From assembly GCF_027943255.1 (NCBI RefSeq), contig NC_072897.1:59730406-59794405 (forward strand): DNA of 64,000 nt, written 5' to 3'. A model generated the notes under the pieces. That model ran no database searches. It saw only the letters and a list, made by a program, of their open reading frames with translations, and was not told the origin of the DNA. Below are positions 1 to 11,640 of this stretch, one piece after another. Both the position numbers and the translations under genes were made by a program. Source of the DNA: Anastrepha obliqua. Taxonomy: Eukaryota > Arthropoda > Insecta > Diptera > Tephritidae. How positions within the stretch are numbered: position 1 is the stretch's first letter; each line of letters starts with the position of its first letter.

Positions 1-990
1 AAATCGACTAGTCGATAAGTTAAGTTAAGAAGAGAAAATTGCCAGTTTTAACTTGATGCATTTCTGTTCGTCAGTAAGAGCAGCTGATTTCAATCCTATG
101 TTCATAAAATAAGCAAATAAAATCTTATGTTCATAAAAAAATAAAAATAAAAAAGACTAGACTTACATTCTAGATACGTAACTTAAAAACTTAAGAGCAA
201 CCTGCGAATCGGGAAACATGTGTAAATAATTACCCCACCCTTTAAAAATATATTAAACTCCTGATTTTGGATTCTTAGATTACGTCAGTTACGTGAATTA
301 AGTGTGGTGAGAGAATCATACAATCATATGATTAATTGCTTTGGAATTCAAGAAACCTTCACAAATTTGTATATGACATCTTTAAAAACTGAATATGCAG
401 TACGCTGTAAAGTTATAATGTCTAGGATAATTATGAACGGTATTTTTATATTAAATGTGTATATTTGAAAAGTAGTGTTTACTAGAGGGAGAACAAGAGA
501 CTAGATAAAGAGTTTGGATCGAGTTATAGAAAGAATAATTTACTTTTTATTACTTTTTAATGGAAGTATTTATGAAACTGAAAAGAAAAAAAATACGCAA
601 AATTACGTGCTCTCATTTATTTGACATACTGAGTAAACATATTTATATATTTAAGTAACTTGAGATAAGTTTATGTTTAGAGTAATTACTTTATAATTAT
701 TAATTTAAAAAAACGTAAAAAGAGCTAATATGCTTCGAAAATCTAATTTTCGTGAGAGCCATAAAGAGGATTTTTTATAATATTTTCCAACCATCAAAAA
801 TTGAGATACGAGCATTCATTAAAGACTTTTTGGGTTTTTTTTTTCAATTAAATAAAATGCGCAAAACGTATGTTAAAAATTAATTCTTTTTACTGTTGTT
901 AATTCGTAATCGTTGTAAGATTTAGACACTGCCTTTACTATTTGGCTTTGAACGATATGGATCTTTTAGTGGTAACTTATGTTTCATTCC
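1..990. other. AT-rich non-coding stretch, nothing recognised
   Basis: This stretch is strongly AT-rich with poly-A and poly-T runs and frequent stops in all frames. I see no coding motif, no tRNA-like head and no terminal repeat. If the exon at 4814 has an upstream 5' exon outside the window, this could be intron or 5' flank of that gene. Confidence 0.5.
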
Positions 991-1172
991 GCCTGCGAAC
1001 TGCAGATGAATTGGAGATGAGGAGCTTTTTCATACCAGTTATACATTGGTTTGCCCTTGCCTGCCTAGAGCTATTAGAAAACATCTATCACGTAGTGTTT
1101 CATGCCAACCATGGGTCTCGAATCCAGGCTCTACCAAATAGTAGTCATACATAAGCCACTGGGCTAAGGCGG
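991..1172 (-). repeat. Degenerate tRNA-derived SINE copy
   Basis: On the minus strand this starts with a tRNA-like head (A-box-like TTAGCCCAGTGG, then a B-box-like GGATTCGAGACCC) and continues into the same tail found at 17371, 18901, 22070 and 49207: an ATTAGAAAA motif, a GCCATTGCCTGCC-like block and GAGGAGCTTTTTCAT. It is the most diverged copy in the window, so probably the oldest. The 212-base reading frame on the other strand is chance. Confidence 0.7.
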
Positions 1173-1599
1173 TTGCTATAAATTTTTGTTAGAGAGAGTG
1201 TTGAAGTGCGGTTCATCGTTCAGCTCGACATATTTATTTTCTTCAAAGTTTTGATGCATGTGAATTGTTATCAAGCGCATATAAACCGGTAAGTCGAATC
1301 TATACAAGGTGGTGGCTTGAGAAACAACAACATTTTTTTGTTTTTTGCAATTTTGTGATTAGAATGTAGAGCTGCTGCAGGGGCACCACCTTGAAAGAGT
1401 TCGCCTATAATTAGAGGTGATGACAGCTCTAAAAATAAGTTCGCTGGGACAGGAAAACAAAATGAAATTAATTGGAACAAAGAGTTTTCAACAAATTTTC
1501 GCAACGCTCTGAAACTCTGAGAGCAGGGAAATTGCGTGCAAAACTACCAACAAAAGTTGTGCAAACACACGGTCGTTTGAATTCGCCTCAGTTCTTACG
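1173..1599. other. Non-coding, nothing recognised
   Basis: No coding potential, tRNA-like head or terminal repeat seen. It separates the SINE relic from the first copy of repeat family R. Confidence 0.4.
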
Positions 1600-3800
1600 A
1601 GTGAGCTGCAGAGAACGTTAATGAATAGAGAAGTCTTAATGACTGGAAAGTGTTCATTTTCGAGGGGTACTCGTCTCGCGAAGACAATTCACCATAGACA
1701 GATTTTTCAACAAAAATTAACAGTGAGGGGCTGAATTATGTAAATTTAGCAGCAGTCGATAAGAATTTGTTGGTGATTAGAAGCAAAGAATGTTAGGTAG
1801 CTTTTTAATATGACCTATGTATATATTTGAATTTCTCCAAATCATCCAAATTATGTACATATGTTATGTCTGTCTGTCTGGTGTCTGTAAAACTTTGTTG
1901 AATCAAAATCCTCTATAGCAAACGCTTCATTACCAGGCGCACAGGAAGATGGCATATGCAAATGTAAATTTGTGAATTTATATACATTTGCGCATATGTA
2001 TATGCTGTGTGTATGTGTGCTCACCAGCCACAGCTCAAGATAAAACGGTAAAACTTCGCAAGAAATCCAGCGCGCACTCATGGCGCAGCGCACATTCATT
2101 GGCACAGCATTGTATGTACAGTAAGCTTGAAATGTTACAGGCATCTTCAAATGCTCTGATTTATTTATTTATTTATTTATTTAGTAAGTTTCTAACTGCA
2201 GATATATGCATATGTTTTGTGCACTTTTTATCAATTGAAAAACTACATACGTAAAGTAATCTACTAATTAACTATTTGCCTACTATCAGTTAACATAAAA
2301 TAATTGTTTCCAAATTTTATCTTAGTATTAAAATGTCCGAATCAGACCTTTTTTTTAAGCTACTTGTTTTCTTCTGCAACTTACTGTATGCTCATGCGCG
2401 CACTTGACGCACAGCAGCTGCGGCTGTCGAGCATTTAGAACGACATATTTACATACATATATTTTTGCATACATATGTACGATGCCGCGGGCACTCGACT
2501 TGACAAAAATTGAAGATTTATCAAATATTGGCAAATAATTCTTCGCGAAATATTCCAATATTGACTAATTTCAAATTGTCGAGAAAATTGGCATATGGGC
2601 GGCTCGTTTTATGAATGAAAGTTCTTGCTCTTAGAACTATGAGCTCGAATTTGTCAATGAATTTTTTGAAGATGAGTTTTTGTTGCACAGAACAATAGTT
2701 GAAACTGTTCGGCGCCGCCGCGACTGTTCAGCGCTATGGCAACTAGAATGATGGCCGCTACGCCTGCGTCTATGACTGCATTTTATTCTTGTAGTCGCTG
2801 GGCATAGAATTTTAGCTTTGAACGACATACGCATTTTGAGGAATAAAGCGAATGCCCTGTGTGTGCGGTTGTATGTACATGCATATGTGTATATTAATAA
2901 GCATTGTTTTGCTTGAATTCAATATTTATATTTGCATATGCCATCTTCCTGTGTGCCTGGTAATGAAGCGTTTTGTATACAGCATTTTTTGATTTGATAA
3001 TTGAACGTACATATATATATACATATAGTTAGGGCATCAAGTGTGCATATACGCACATGCACATACGTCGATGCATATGCAGAAGAAGTTGTTTTAGCAT
3101 TTGCAGGAATTCGATCATTCGAAATTTACTCCCTAATTATTGCATGAAATATGATAAGGCGATGCTCGTGAGGTAGGTCATGTTGCTTCAGTACACACAT
3201 ATGCGTGCAACATATACATATTTATTAAAGATGCAATAGAACTTAGTTGTCCCATATACATATGTATGCAAATATGTTTCTTTGAAGTTTTATTTTATTT
3301 ATTTTATTTATTTTAAATTTCAAAGTTTTATACTATCTATAAAATGCATACATATATGAATTATTTATTCCCTGTAAAATACATACATATACATATGTAT
3401 GTAAATTGAAAAAAAATTCGTTTGGCAAAGGAACAAAAAATGCATATTCAAATGTAAATACATATGTATGTCGATATACCAAAACACTTGTATGCTATGA
3501 ATTAATTTCGACTCAAAATATTAGTAAACATTTTCATCAAATTTGTTTAGCTTTAAATTTACTAAAACGCACATACCAAAATGTGAGAGGTAAATTAAAT
3601 CAAAATTATAAAGTTACTTTGATTTGAAATGTTGGCGCATATAATAAATTCAATCATTTTTTCTTCATCACCTTTGTTTGAAAATACAAATTGAATAAAG
3701 TTTCGTTTATCAAGGGAACATAAAAATGCACAGGCAAATGCCTTGCAAAATGCCGTCGGCATTCGTCAATTTGATTTCATACAGAAACCAAAAACTGAGC
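1600..3800 (+). repeat. Interspersed repeat family R, copy A (uninterrupted)
   Basis: This non-coding block aligns by eye, segment after segment, with 41040-46432 (copy B), partly with 47693-48297 plus 63395-63945 (copy C) and, inverted, with 17930-21335 (copy D). Shared landmarks are GAACGTTAATG (1614), AACGCTTCATTACCAGGC (1921), GCTCATGCGCGCACTT (2390), GCATATGGGCGGCTCGTTTT (2591) and GCCTTGCAAAATGCCGTCGG (3740). It is rich in CATATG and ATACAT repeats and has no open frame worth calling. Copy A lacks the transposons that interrupt B, C and D, so it acts as their empty-site reference. Its class is unknown; I found no convincing Helitron or TIR ends. Confidence 0.65.
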
Positions 3801-4813
3801 AGAGCCAATGTACTTGTACATAATTCACTGTAATCAGCTCTGTTAAGAACTTCCCCGCTGTCGAGTTAAGCGAGGTGAAATAGTGTTCGCGGTTTCACTT
3901 CATTTTTGACAATTCACACTATTCGTAGCTCGTGAGAATTCTCTATATTTAACGTTCTCTGTGAGCTGTTCGTGGAAACAGAGTATTTTTCCTCTGCATG
4001 CCGCTTCAAATATTTGTTTCGTTGCAACCTAAAGAATGCTCGGCCCAAGTTGGACATGTACCGGTGCCGTCCAAAGCACCGTGGCTTTTGTGTGATAGAT
4101 ACTTTGTCACCATGCACTGTGGTGGAAGATCCGTTTGTAGATTTTTGAATATTTGTGTCACAACATAAAAAAAAATGCGGCATACAATTAACATGGGCAA
4201 AAAAAATATATTTTGTTCCAAAGTTGGACAGTCTCCATGACTAAACCTCCAATAATGAAAGAATTGTTGCCAATGTTTTGGATCTCTCCCTTAGACCTTT
4301 TTACAGTCAATATCCACACATGCTTCTGTGCAGCAAACTGGGCACGCCAAAGCACATAAGGACAGCTTGACGTAGAAAATCTGCAATCAAAATAAGCGGC
4401 AACTCAACTATCCCTCGTGCTCGCTGAAAGCACTGTTTTTCAAAAAGACATGCGCGAGGAATGTTATCTCGATATGTACTTGAACTTAAAGCACATCTAC
4501 AAGGATGCAGCAGTGGACCAAAAGCAACAATGGCGTGTGTTTTATTGTTGTTTGATTTCTCTATACAACAACTAGGCAAAAGGTAAACCAAGTTTGACAA
4601 TTTAGAAAACACATAAATCTAAAAGTAAATTAAAATCATCTGCTCTATTGCTAGTACCTTGTATATGTGCCTTGCTTAAGCGTGCATCCCTTACCTATGG
4701 CTCTTTTACAAGTAAAGAGTTTTTTTTATTTTTATTTAACAACTTCTTATATATGTATGTATCTCCCAAAAAACGTTACAAACACTTCATTACTATTGCC
4801 CCTTTTCTTGCAG
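3801..4813 (+). other. Non-coding, ending in a splice acceptor
   Basis: No recognised gene. The last bases form a good acceptor: a pyrimidine-rich stretch (CCCCTTTTCTTGCAG) ending at 4813, directly before the exon at 4814. At least the right end is therefore probably intron of the host gene, whose upstream exon is not identifiable here. Two open frames on the minus strand near 3914-4221 overlap each other and match nothing I know. Confidence 0.45.
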
Positions 4814-4978
4814 GAGAATGGCTAATATAATTTTGATTGCTTGCCTCTCTGTACTTGGCATCATAATTGCCATCGCGTTATTTCTTGCTGGTGGTTATCT
4901 TTGGTGGCGCCACAAACGTTCACAACTTCAGTTTATCGAACCGAATGAGGATGAGGGTTCGAGCAGCTATAGTCTGAG
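4814..4978 (+). CDS. Host-gene exon: N-terminal membrane anchor (ATG at 4818)
   Basis: The exon is bounded by an AG acceptor (4812-4813) and a GTAAAT donor at 4979. From the ATG at 4818 it encodes 53 codons plus two bases: four residues, then a long hydrophobic helix (about residues 4-29, containing LGIIIAIALFLAGGY), a basic stop-transfer patch WWRHKR, and an acidic/serine stretch (EPNEDEGSSSYSL). This is the layout of a single-pass protein with a very short lumenal N-terminus, as in synaptotagmins. Synaptotagmin-7 is one candidate, but no C2 domain lies in the window, so this is a guess. The open frame, splice sites and matching phase with the next exon support a real exon. It is one of only two plausible host coding segments here. 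Confidence 0.68.
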
Positions 4979-5519
4979 GTAAATACAGATATTAATATAT
5001 ACAACACATACGCACATGAATACACATACCATATGTATGCCTATAAACAACATTCAGATACGCATATTAAACTTTTACAGTCAAAAACAAAAAAAAAAAG
5101 AGTTTGGCTCCGTTTTGATATCTAATTTTCACCTTTGTATAAAAACCAGTTGGTTCGCGAGGTTTCGATTCCGTATAAAATGAAATATATTTAATAACAC
5201 AATTACCCTACATTATAATCTTTAAACGGAAGTTTATGTTTTTAATAGATATTTGTTTTTTTTTTCAAAGCATGTATTGGGAGTTCTTTGAAGAGGTAGA
5301 GAATTTAAAATTATAATACAAAGCAGAAATATTGTTGGAATGAAATTTTTTTTATCTGATAGATAATTTTCTTGCATTTCCTGTAACGTCAGCTCATTGC
5401 GAAAGGAATTAGGGCCGATGATGCTGCTGGTGCTCTATGAACTTTGCGAACAGTTTTATTTTTTTCAAAATAAATTTCCACAATGATTCATGATCACTTG
5501 CCAAACCTTACTGACTACA
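4979..5519 (+). other. Host intron, left of the Tc1 insertion
   Basis: AT-rich intron sequence between the donor at 4979 and the Tc1 insertion at 5522. No other feature seen. Confidence 0.5.
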
Positions 5520-5521
5520 TA

Positions 5522-7197
5522 CAGTGAGTTAAAAAAGTTTAAGTACACTTAAGTTTTGTTCAAAAATTTACTAAAATAATTTTTATTTTTAAATATAAAC
5601 ATAAACTTTTGGCATGTAGTGTAAAAAGAGAATATTGTTAACTTAGTTTCACTCCTTTCACCTCTCTCACTGTTGTGAGTTGAAGAATAATTGTCGTAAA
5701 GGGGAGAGAGAGAGCTAAAACAGCCAAAAAAAGTTTACGTACGTTGTTATTTTTTCGTTGTTTCTTTTTCCAAAACTTACGGGTTTTCTCCGTTATTTCT
5801 TATCATCGCTTAAATGATCAAAGTTGATAGTACTTTGATGCAAATGGTATGTATAACTATTAATAGTTTTGTGTTTATGGTGACAGTTAACGTATATGAT
5901 GGGTCGCGGGTGTGAAATATCAGTCGATTTGCGTAAAGTGATTATAAAATTATATTTAGAAAAAAAAATCTTTGCGTGAAATCGGCAAAATTATCGGTAA
6001 ATCACATTCCAGCGTGCAAGGAGTAATTAATTCTTATATAAACTCTGGAAATATTCGGCCAAAGCCGCGATCCGGCCGGCCAAAAAAACTCTCACAGAGA
6101 GACGAGCGCCGAATCTTAGATTCAATAAGGTCTAATCCCAGAAAATCTGCTGTGGAAATACAGGAAGAGGTGCAGCAAAGCGTTGGAATAAGCGTCCACC
6201 CACAAACTGTTCGAAATGTACTCCATAAGGCTGGGTACAATGGTCGAACACCGCGTAAAAAGCCTTTTATATCTAAAGTAAATAAAAAAAAGAGGATTGC
6301 CTTCGCTAAAGACTATTTGAACAAGCCCGAATCATTTTGGAGCAACGTAATTTTTAGTGATGAGTCTAAATATAATTTGTTTGGTCCAGATGGAGCCGTA
6401 AAAGTTTGGAGAAAACCAAATGAGCAGATGAAAGTGAAAAATTTGGTACCCACAGTGAAACACGGTGGCGGTAACATTATGGTTTGGGGCTGTATGACAG
6501 AAGCTGGTGTTGGAAAGCTTGTGTTTGTTGACAATGTAATGGAAAGGCACCTCTACCTAAAAATCCTGAGAGAAAATCTTGAGACAAGTGCGACACAATT
6601 GGGGTTTGAAAAAAATGGGTTCTTGTTTCAACGAGACAATGACCCGAAACACACGTCATATTTGGTCAGAGAGTGGCTTCTATATAACTGCAAGCAACTA
6701 CATACACCTCCGCAGTCCCCGGATCTAAATCCTATCGAGCACATCTGGGATCTGCTCGAAAACCGAATACGTAAAGACACAATTACTTCGAAAGAATCCC
6801 TAAAGAAGGCTTTACCGACTGAGTGGATGAAAATAACCCAAAATGATACCGGAAACTTAGTGAAGAGCATGCGGCGGCGCTTACAAGCAGTTATCGATGC
6901 CGGGGGAGGGCCAACGAAATACTAATAACACTTAACCTATAAGAATTTTCAAATGTTTTTAATATTTTCGGTTAAGTGTACGAAAACTTATTTGACGTGC
7001 GCTCAGGACTTTTTTTCATTTTTGTATAGCTATTTCTATGTTTTAAGTTCGTAACCCATGAAAAAGCTTATTTTGTGTTCGTTAACCTTTAAATATATCT
7101 ATTTCGAAGAATAAATTTTCTTTTTAGATTGTATGATAGAGTTTTTATTGATAATTTTCTAAAACTTCAGGTGTACTTAAACTTTTTTGGCTCACTG
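5522..7197 (+). mobile_element. Tc1-type DNA transposon with IR/DR ends
   Basis: The ends are inverted repeats: CAGTGAGTTAAAAAAGTTTA at 5522 and its near complement ending in CTCACTG at 7197. The left end follows a TA; the right end is followed by TT, a probable point change of the TA duplication. A second, diverged copy of the AAAAAAGTTTAAGTAC motif lies inside each end (about 5725 and 6968-6990), giving the inverted-repeat/direct-repeat layout known from Bari, Minos and Sleeping Beauty types. The 1,676-base length is normal for Tc1. It sits in the intron between the two host exons, in the same orientation. Confidence 0.9.
5896..6925 (+). pseudogene. Tc1 transposase, one frameshift from intact
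   Basis: The transposase cuts and pastes the element through its terminal repeats. The frame starts at ATG 5896 (MGRGCEISVDLRK) and breaks at the nine-A run 5960-5968, where one extra A moves the remainder into the frame open from 5972 to 6925 (317 residues). Together that is about 342 residues, the usual Tc1 length. Seen in order: a paired-like HTH (LREIGKIIGKSHSSVQ), a GRPKKLS linker, a second HTH, the first catalytic Asp in FSDESKYN, the second in QRDNDPKHTS and the Glu in PDLNPIEHIW. I count 33 residues between the last two, one fewer than the canonical 34. No other stop was seen. Confidence 0.9.
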
Positions 7198-8270
7198 TTG
7201 GTAGAAATGTTAACTCAGCTGTCAAACCATAGTTTTCGATATCGATAGTTCCCAAACAGCTAGCTAAAAACCCCTTAATACACATATTTTAAAAAATATG
7301 TACATACTTTATATTATAACGCAATTCCAATACTTTTTGTATCAAGAAATAAGTGGCAACGACATTCGATATACTTTTGAATTAAAATATTCTCAATCAA
7401 AATTGGCGTGATACGCACATCCTAGGACTTAATTTAAAAAATTATTTTATTTAAAGCCCATACCCCAACCTCTTATTAAATTTTATTAATAATTTACATT
7501 TCTTCTTTAAAATTAGATATTATTAATAATAAATCTATTTACCTGTAAAAAATAGGTGGCAACACCACCTAAGAATATTTTTTTTATTAAAGCTTGTTAA
7601 ATAACTTTCATCCGATATATGTACATAATTTAGTATTCATATTAAATGTGGCATAGGTTGCTATTTTACAATAAAAATCAAGTAGCAACACCAGAAAAAA
7701 ATATTTTTTTATTAGAGCTTTTTAAAAACCTTTCATTTGATATCTTTATCTTCCAATTCCAGTTAAATTTGCGGCAAGGTACCATTTTTGAAATAAAATT
7801 CAGGTAGGAACGCCATAAAAAATTATTAGGATCCAAAGTTATAGATGGTTATAAATTATGACCTGGTAAGAGTGATGATGAATATTTCGTTACAAAGTTT
7901 TTGAAAAATTTTGAGTACTGGTTATTTTACAATATAATATAAAAAAGTGAAACGAAAATACATACATGCATATATACTTAATATATATAAAGATGTGAAA
8001 AATTCAGCTTCATATTGGAAATTATTTTTAGTACTTGCGGAAAATACACTTAATTAAAGTAAAATTAAACATTTTACCTTAATTTTATATCTTCAATATT
8101 ATGCATAAAATGGCTTATTTTATATAACAAGTATTGATGTTAGTTATGTCGGAGAAATTAAATTTTCAACAGAAGCAAATGTATATATTGAATTTAATTC
8201 TATGAGTACAGACAAATATTCATTGGCTTTAAATTATTCTTTCAAAATTTTTGATTATTCTACATTTTAG
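7198..8270 (+). other. Host intron, right of the Tc1 insertion
   Basis: AT-rich intron sequence ending in the acceptor TACATTTTAG at 8261-8270. It contains the tandem repeats listed at 7550 but no coding signal. Confidence 0.5.
7550..7830. repeat. Diverged tandem repeat, unit about 122 bases
   Basis: Two full and one partial unit share a GTAGCAACACC-like start, an AATATTTTTTT block, an AAAGCTTTTTAAA-like block, CTTTCATTTGATAT and an ATAAAA-rich end. Starts are near 7550, 7676 and 7797; an older relative may lie near 7340 (AAGTGGCAACGACATTC). Confidence 0.5.
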
Positions 8271-8429
8271 ACTTCCTCAATCTTCAACTCAGGAGATGCC
8301 GGACACATCACTTCCACCTACGAAAACGCAACAGTATCAAACCACCGCCCAATCACTAGCTACTCCATTACAAAATAATATCAATCGTAAATTGAATGGA
8401 TTTCTCAATTTAAAAACTCCATTGATCGG
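8271..8429 (+). CDS. Host-gene exon 2: Ser/Thr/Gln-rich linker
   Basis: The exon is bounded by acceptor ATTTTAG (ending 8270) and donor GTGAGT (8430). Its 159 bases (53 codons) keep phase 2 at both ends, so it joins the exon ending at 4978 in frame and could be skipped without a shift. It encodes LPQSSTQEMPDTSLPPT at the start, a Gln/Thr-rich middle and NRKLNGFLNLKTPLIG at the end. The low-complexity linker with a conserved-looking basic/hydrophobic tail would suit the region between a membrane anchor and C2 domains, but no domain is recognised. No following exon was found in the remaining 55 kb. Confidence 0.6.
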
Positions 8430-9230
8430 GTGAGTCTATCATGAGCAAATATCTATACTTAAAAAAATCACTAGCTAACTTTCAAAATCTATGGGTAAAA
8501 CCTTCGGGAAGGTAATACTTTTTAAAGAGGAGTGAAGGTAATAGAATTGAGTTTCTAAGTAACTTCGACCGAATTATGCAAATTTGGGAATAAATAATAA
8601 ATTCATATTTATATTGCTTAAACAGTTTTTATTTAATTGGAGGGACACGATTTATCTGTGGCGATTCTAGCCATTTTCCTTGATTGTTTCCTTCGGTATC
8701 AATAGTTGTTAACAGTAAATTTCCGCATTGAATTTTTAATTCCTTGCAAGATTCTTTTTGTAAAAAATACCTTTATAATTTCACCAAACGTGCTTTGCTT
8801 TGATGAAATTTGGTTTTTGATAAAAGCTATGCTGTTTTAACACGTTTAAATCATTTCGATAACCTTGATCTACTTTATATCAACTGATCGAAAACCATCA
8901 ATTCATCTTATCTTAAGCGCCGTGCTTTCAACTAACTTGGCACTATGAACTTTTAAACATTAGCCATGTTTTTCTGTACACAAATAGCAAACGAACACTC
9001 TTATTCGGTTCACTAAGCTATGGCAGCAGTGGTATAAACTCTCCTTTATTAACCCTCCGTTGGAAACCTTTTTTAAAACCTTCGGTTGGACATCTGGGTC
9101 CTGTCAGACCCCTATGTATTTACTTACATTTATATGGGAATATGTGGCCACTGCGCTACATTTATAATTCTTTTTCAAGTATCGCAGGTATACTATACAT
9201 ATGTATATTTTTAATTACTGACCTATTCAT
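8430..9230 (+). other. Non-coding, probable intron start
   Basis: AT-rich with no coding motif. TTAACCCTCCG near 9052 resembles a piggyBac-type MITE tip, but no partner end was found. Confidence 0.4.
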
Positions 9231-9990
9231 ATGGTTTTGACATTGGCGCGACAACCGCTTATGCGCTTTTGGCCGAGTTTAACAAAGCGCGCCAACCGTT
9301 TTTTCCTCAAGCTAACCGGCGTCAGTTGGACACACCAAGTCAAATCAAGTCCTTCTCCACCTGATCTTTCTAACGCAGAGGGGCTTTTCTCTTCCTCTAC
9401 TACCACCAGTTGGTACCGCATCGAATACTGTCAGAGCCTGAACGTTGTATCCATTCGGACGACATGACCTAGCCAACGTAGCCGCTGGATCTTTATTCGT
9501 TGCGCTATGTGTATGTCGTCGTAACACTCATATTCGCCGTCGCCAACGCGCAAATATCGCTCGACGCTTCACCGGATATTCTTATTATCCACGCTTCTGA
9601 GCCATACGTTAGAACGGCCATGATGAGAGCCTTGTAGAGTATTATTTTTATTCGTCTAGAGAGGACTTTACTACTCAATTACGTACTTCGTCCAAAGTAG
9701 CACTTGTTGGCAAAATATATTCTACGTTGAATTTCCAGGCTGACATTGTTATGGGTGTTAATGCTGGCTGCTAAATAAACGAAGTCTTTTACAACCTCGA
9801 AATAATAACTGTCAACAGTGATGTGGGTTAAAGGTTAAAGAAGTCACACGACAGCGAGTCACCTCGTCTGAAACCTCGTTTAGTATCAAACGGCTCGGAG
9901 AGGTCCTTCCCAATTCGGACGGCTCTTCTGGTGTTAAGCAACCTCATCTTGCATAGCCGTATTATTTTTGCGGGGATACCAAATTCAGAG
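9231..9990 (-). pseudogene. RTE-like LINE 3' fragment (reverse transcriptase)
   Basis: On the minus strand the sequence matches the 3' half of the LINE at 55610-56700: both end in a GGCGCGCTTTGTTA...CTCGGCCAAAA block and share the R-K-I-L-like thumb and GHVVRMDSN-type tail. Upstream it still reads a reverse-transcriptase segment, LSEPFDTKRGFRRGDSLSCD, typical of RTE-type LINEs before the catalytic box. Many stops and gaps are present. It is 5'-truncated, as usual for LINE copies. Confidence 0.7.
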
Positions 9991-11205
9991 TTACCTTCAG
10001 AAGTAAAAATAATCGATGAAAACATTTTGGCTCGAAAAAAAAAAAGTTTTTTTGTTTTATTCTTTATTTCGACTCATTTCGAAGAAAGTTGAAGAAAAAA
10101 AGTTGATTAAAATGGAATTTATGGTCAAATATGAAATGATATTATTGGATAAACTTCTTCGTCTTACGCATTTATTTAAACATGTTGTTTTAGTACAATG
10201 AACAAAAGAAAACGAAAAGAACAGTGTTGCATGAATATGTACGTTGTATGAAAGGGTGCATTTAAATGTATTTCAACACATATTTATTTATGTATTCGGT
10301 GGAAGGCAAGCAAAATATGTATAAGAGCTTTTTGAGTGCTCTTGACATACTGGATTCTTGCTTACAATACAATAAAAACAAGTTTTTCCTAGAAGCTTCT
10401 CGCTTCCTGTGAGTGTATCGGCTCGGGTTACAATATAGGGATAGTAACTGGCTTGTTGAAAAATGATTCCGTAGCCAAACGAGTAGTGATTTGAGAAATA
10501 ACGGCTGGATTATTCATACGATTTTCGATGTTTGCGAGAACCAATGTGTTTGATAAAGTCGTCAAAAAATTTCGTTTTATATAGGGGTATACAGCCACTT
10601 AAAAAAAAGGACAAAGAAACGACACAACAACCGTTTTTTTTATGTGTTGGTAAGCTAAATGACCAAAAATTTAGTCTAAATATAGATTTTTGTAAAAGTA
10701 GAAAACAGCTGGTAGAATAGTCAAAATACATCATATTTCCATACATTTATAAGGGGTCCATCAGCCAGATGCGAAGGTGTAACTTTTTAAATTTTTTTAT
10801 TCGTCCTGTTCGAGGATCCATAAATCGATAGAAAATTAAATTTTAGGAAGCTACGTAGAAGCTCAAGTCGTTAGGTGTACTAGAAATATATTAAATTCAC
10901 GTCCAAAGTCGAAAAAGATCTGGCCAGCAACGGGTGCACAACGGAAAAATTGAATAAACTGAGAGGACAACAAAAAAGACAATTCTTTTGAAAACTTGAT
11001 AAATATCTACGAGGTGTGAATTTTCAAATTTTGCGAGCTACGTACATTCAATTTTTTCATTGTGCACCCATATCTGGCAAACCCTTTTTCGACTTCCGAT
11101 TATTATTTTTTTTATGTTTTAACGGTTTTAGCAATATAGCATGTTTAGCTTATTTGTGAGAGGCATAAATAAGACAAGTGTTCTCCGTGTTTTTTCTGCT
11201 ATCGA
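9991..11205. other. Non-coding, nothing recognised
   Basis: Short open frames at 10016 and 10510-10746 lie in A- or T-rich sequence and match nothing. No terminal repeats found. Confidence 0.4.
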
Positions 11206-11640
11206 AAAAAATGGATCAAAGAAGTTGCATCAAATTTTGTGTAAGAAATGGAATTAAGTGTTCAAAACCACTTGAAATGTTGACAGTGGTATACGGTAAG
11301 AGTACTCTAAATCAAAAAAATATTTGATGAAAATGTTGAGAAAGTGAAAAAATTGTTATAGAGAATCGTCGAATCATAATTAGAGAAGTTGCGAAGTTCG
11401 TTCCAAAATTGCTGAATTGTGGCCAAAAACAACGTCGCATGAGCATCGCTCAGGAATTCTTGAATAACGTCAACGATGACCCAGATTTGCTTAAAAGGGT
11501 CATAACTGGTGACGAATCATGGGTATATAGTAATGGCATCGTCCCAAACTCCAATCGTCTCGATGGAAGAGTCCAGGAGAGCCAAGAGTCGAGACTTAAA
11601 AACCAAACCATCCAATTCCTTTGTTAAATCTGTAGCTGAA
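11206..11640 (+). pseudogene. Mariner transposase remnant
   Basis: Translation gives the mariner N-terminus (MDQRSCIKFCVRNGIKCSK) and, after a large internal deletion, QKQRRMSIAQEFLNNVNDDP followed by the first catalytic motif TGDESWVY. The rest is frameshifted and lost near 11640. No TIRs were found, so it is a dead fragment. Confidence 0.8.

Noticed and set aside
9052..9130. TTAACCCTCCG as a piggyBac-type end
   Set aside because: Suggestive tip, but no matching inverted end or second TTAA was found within a few kb.
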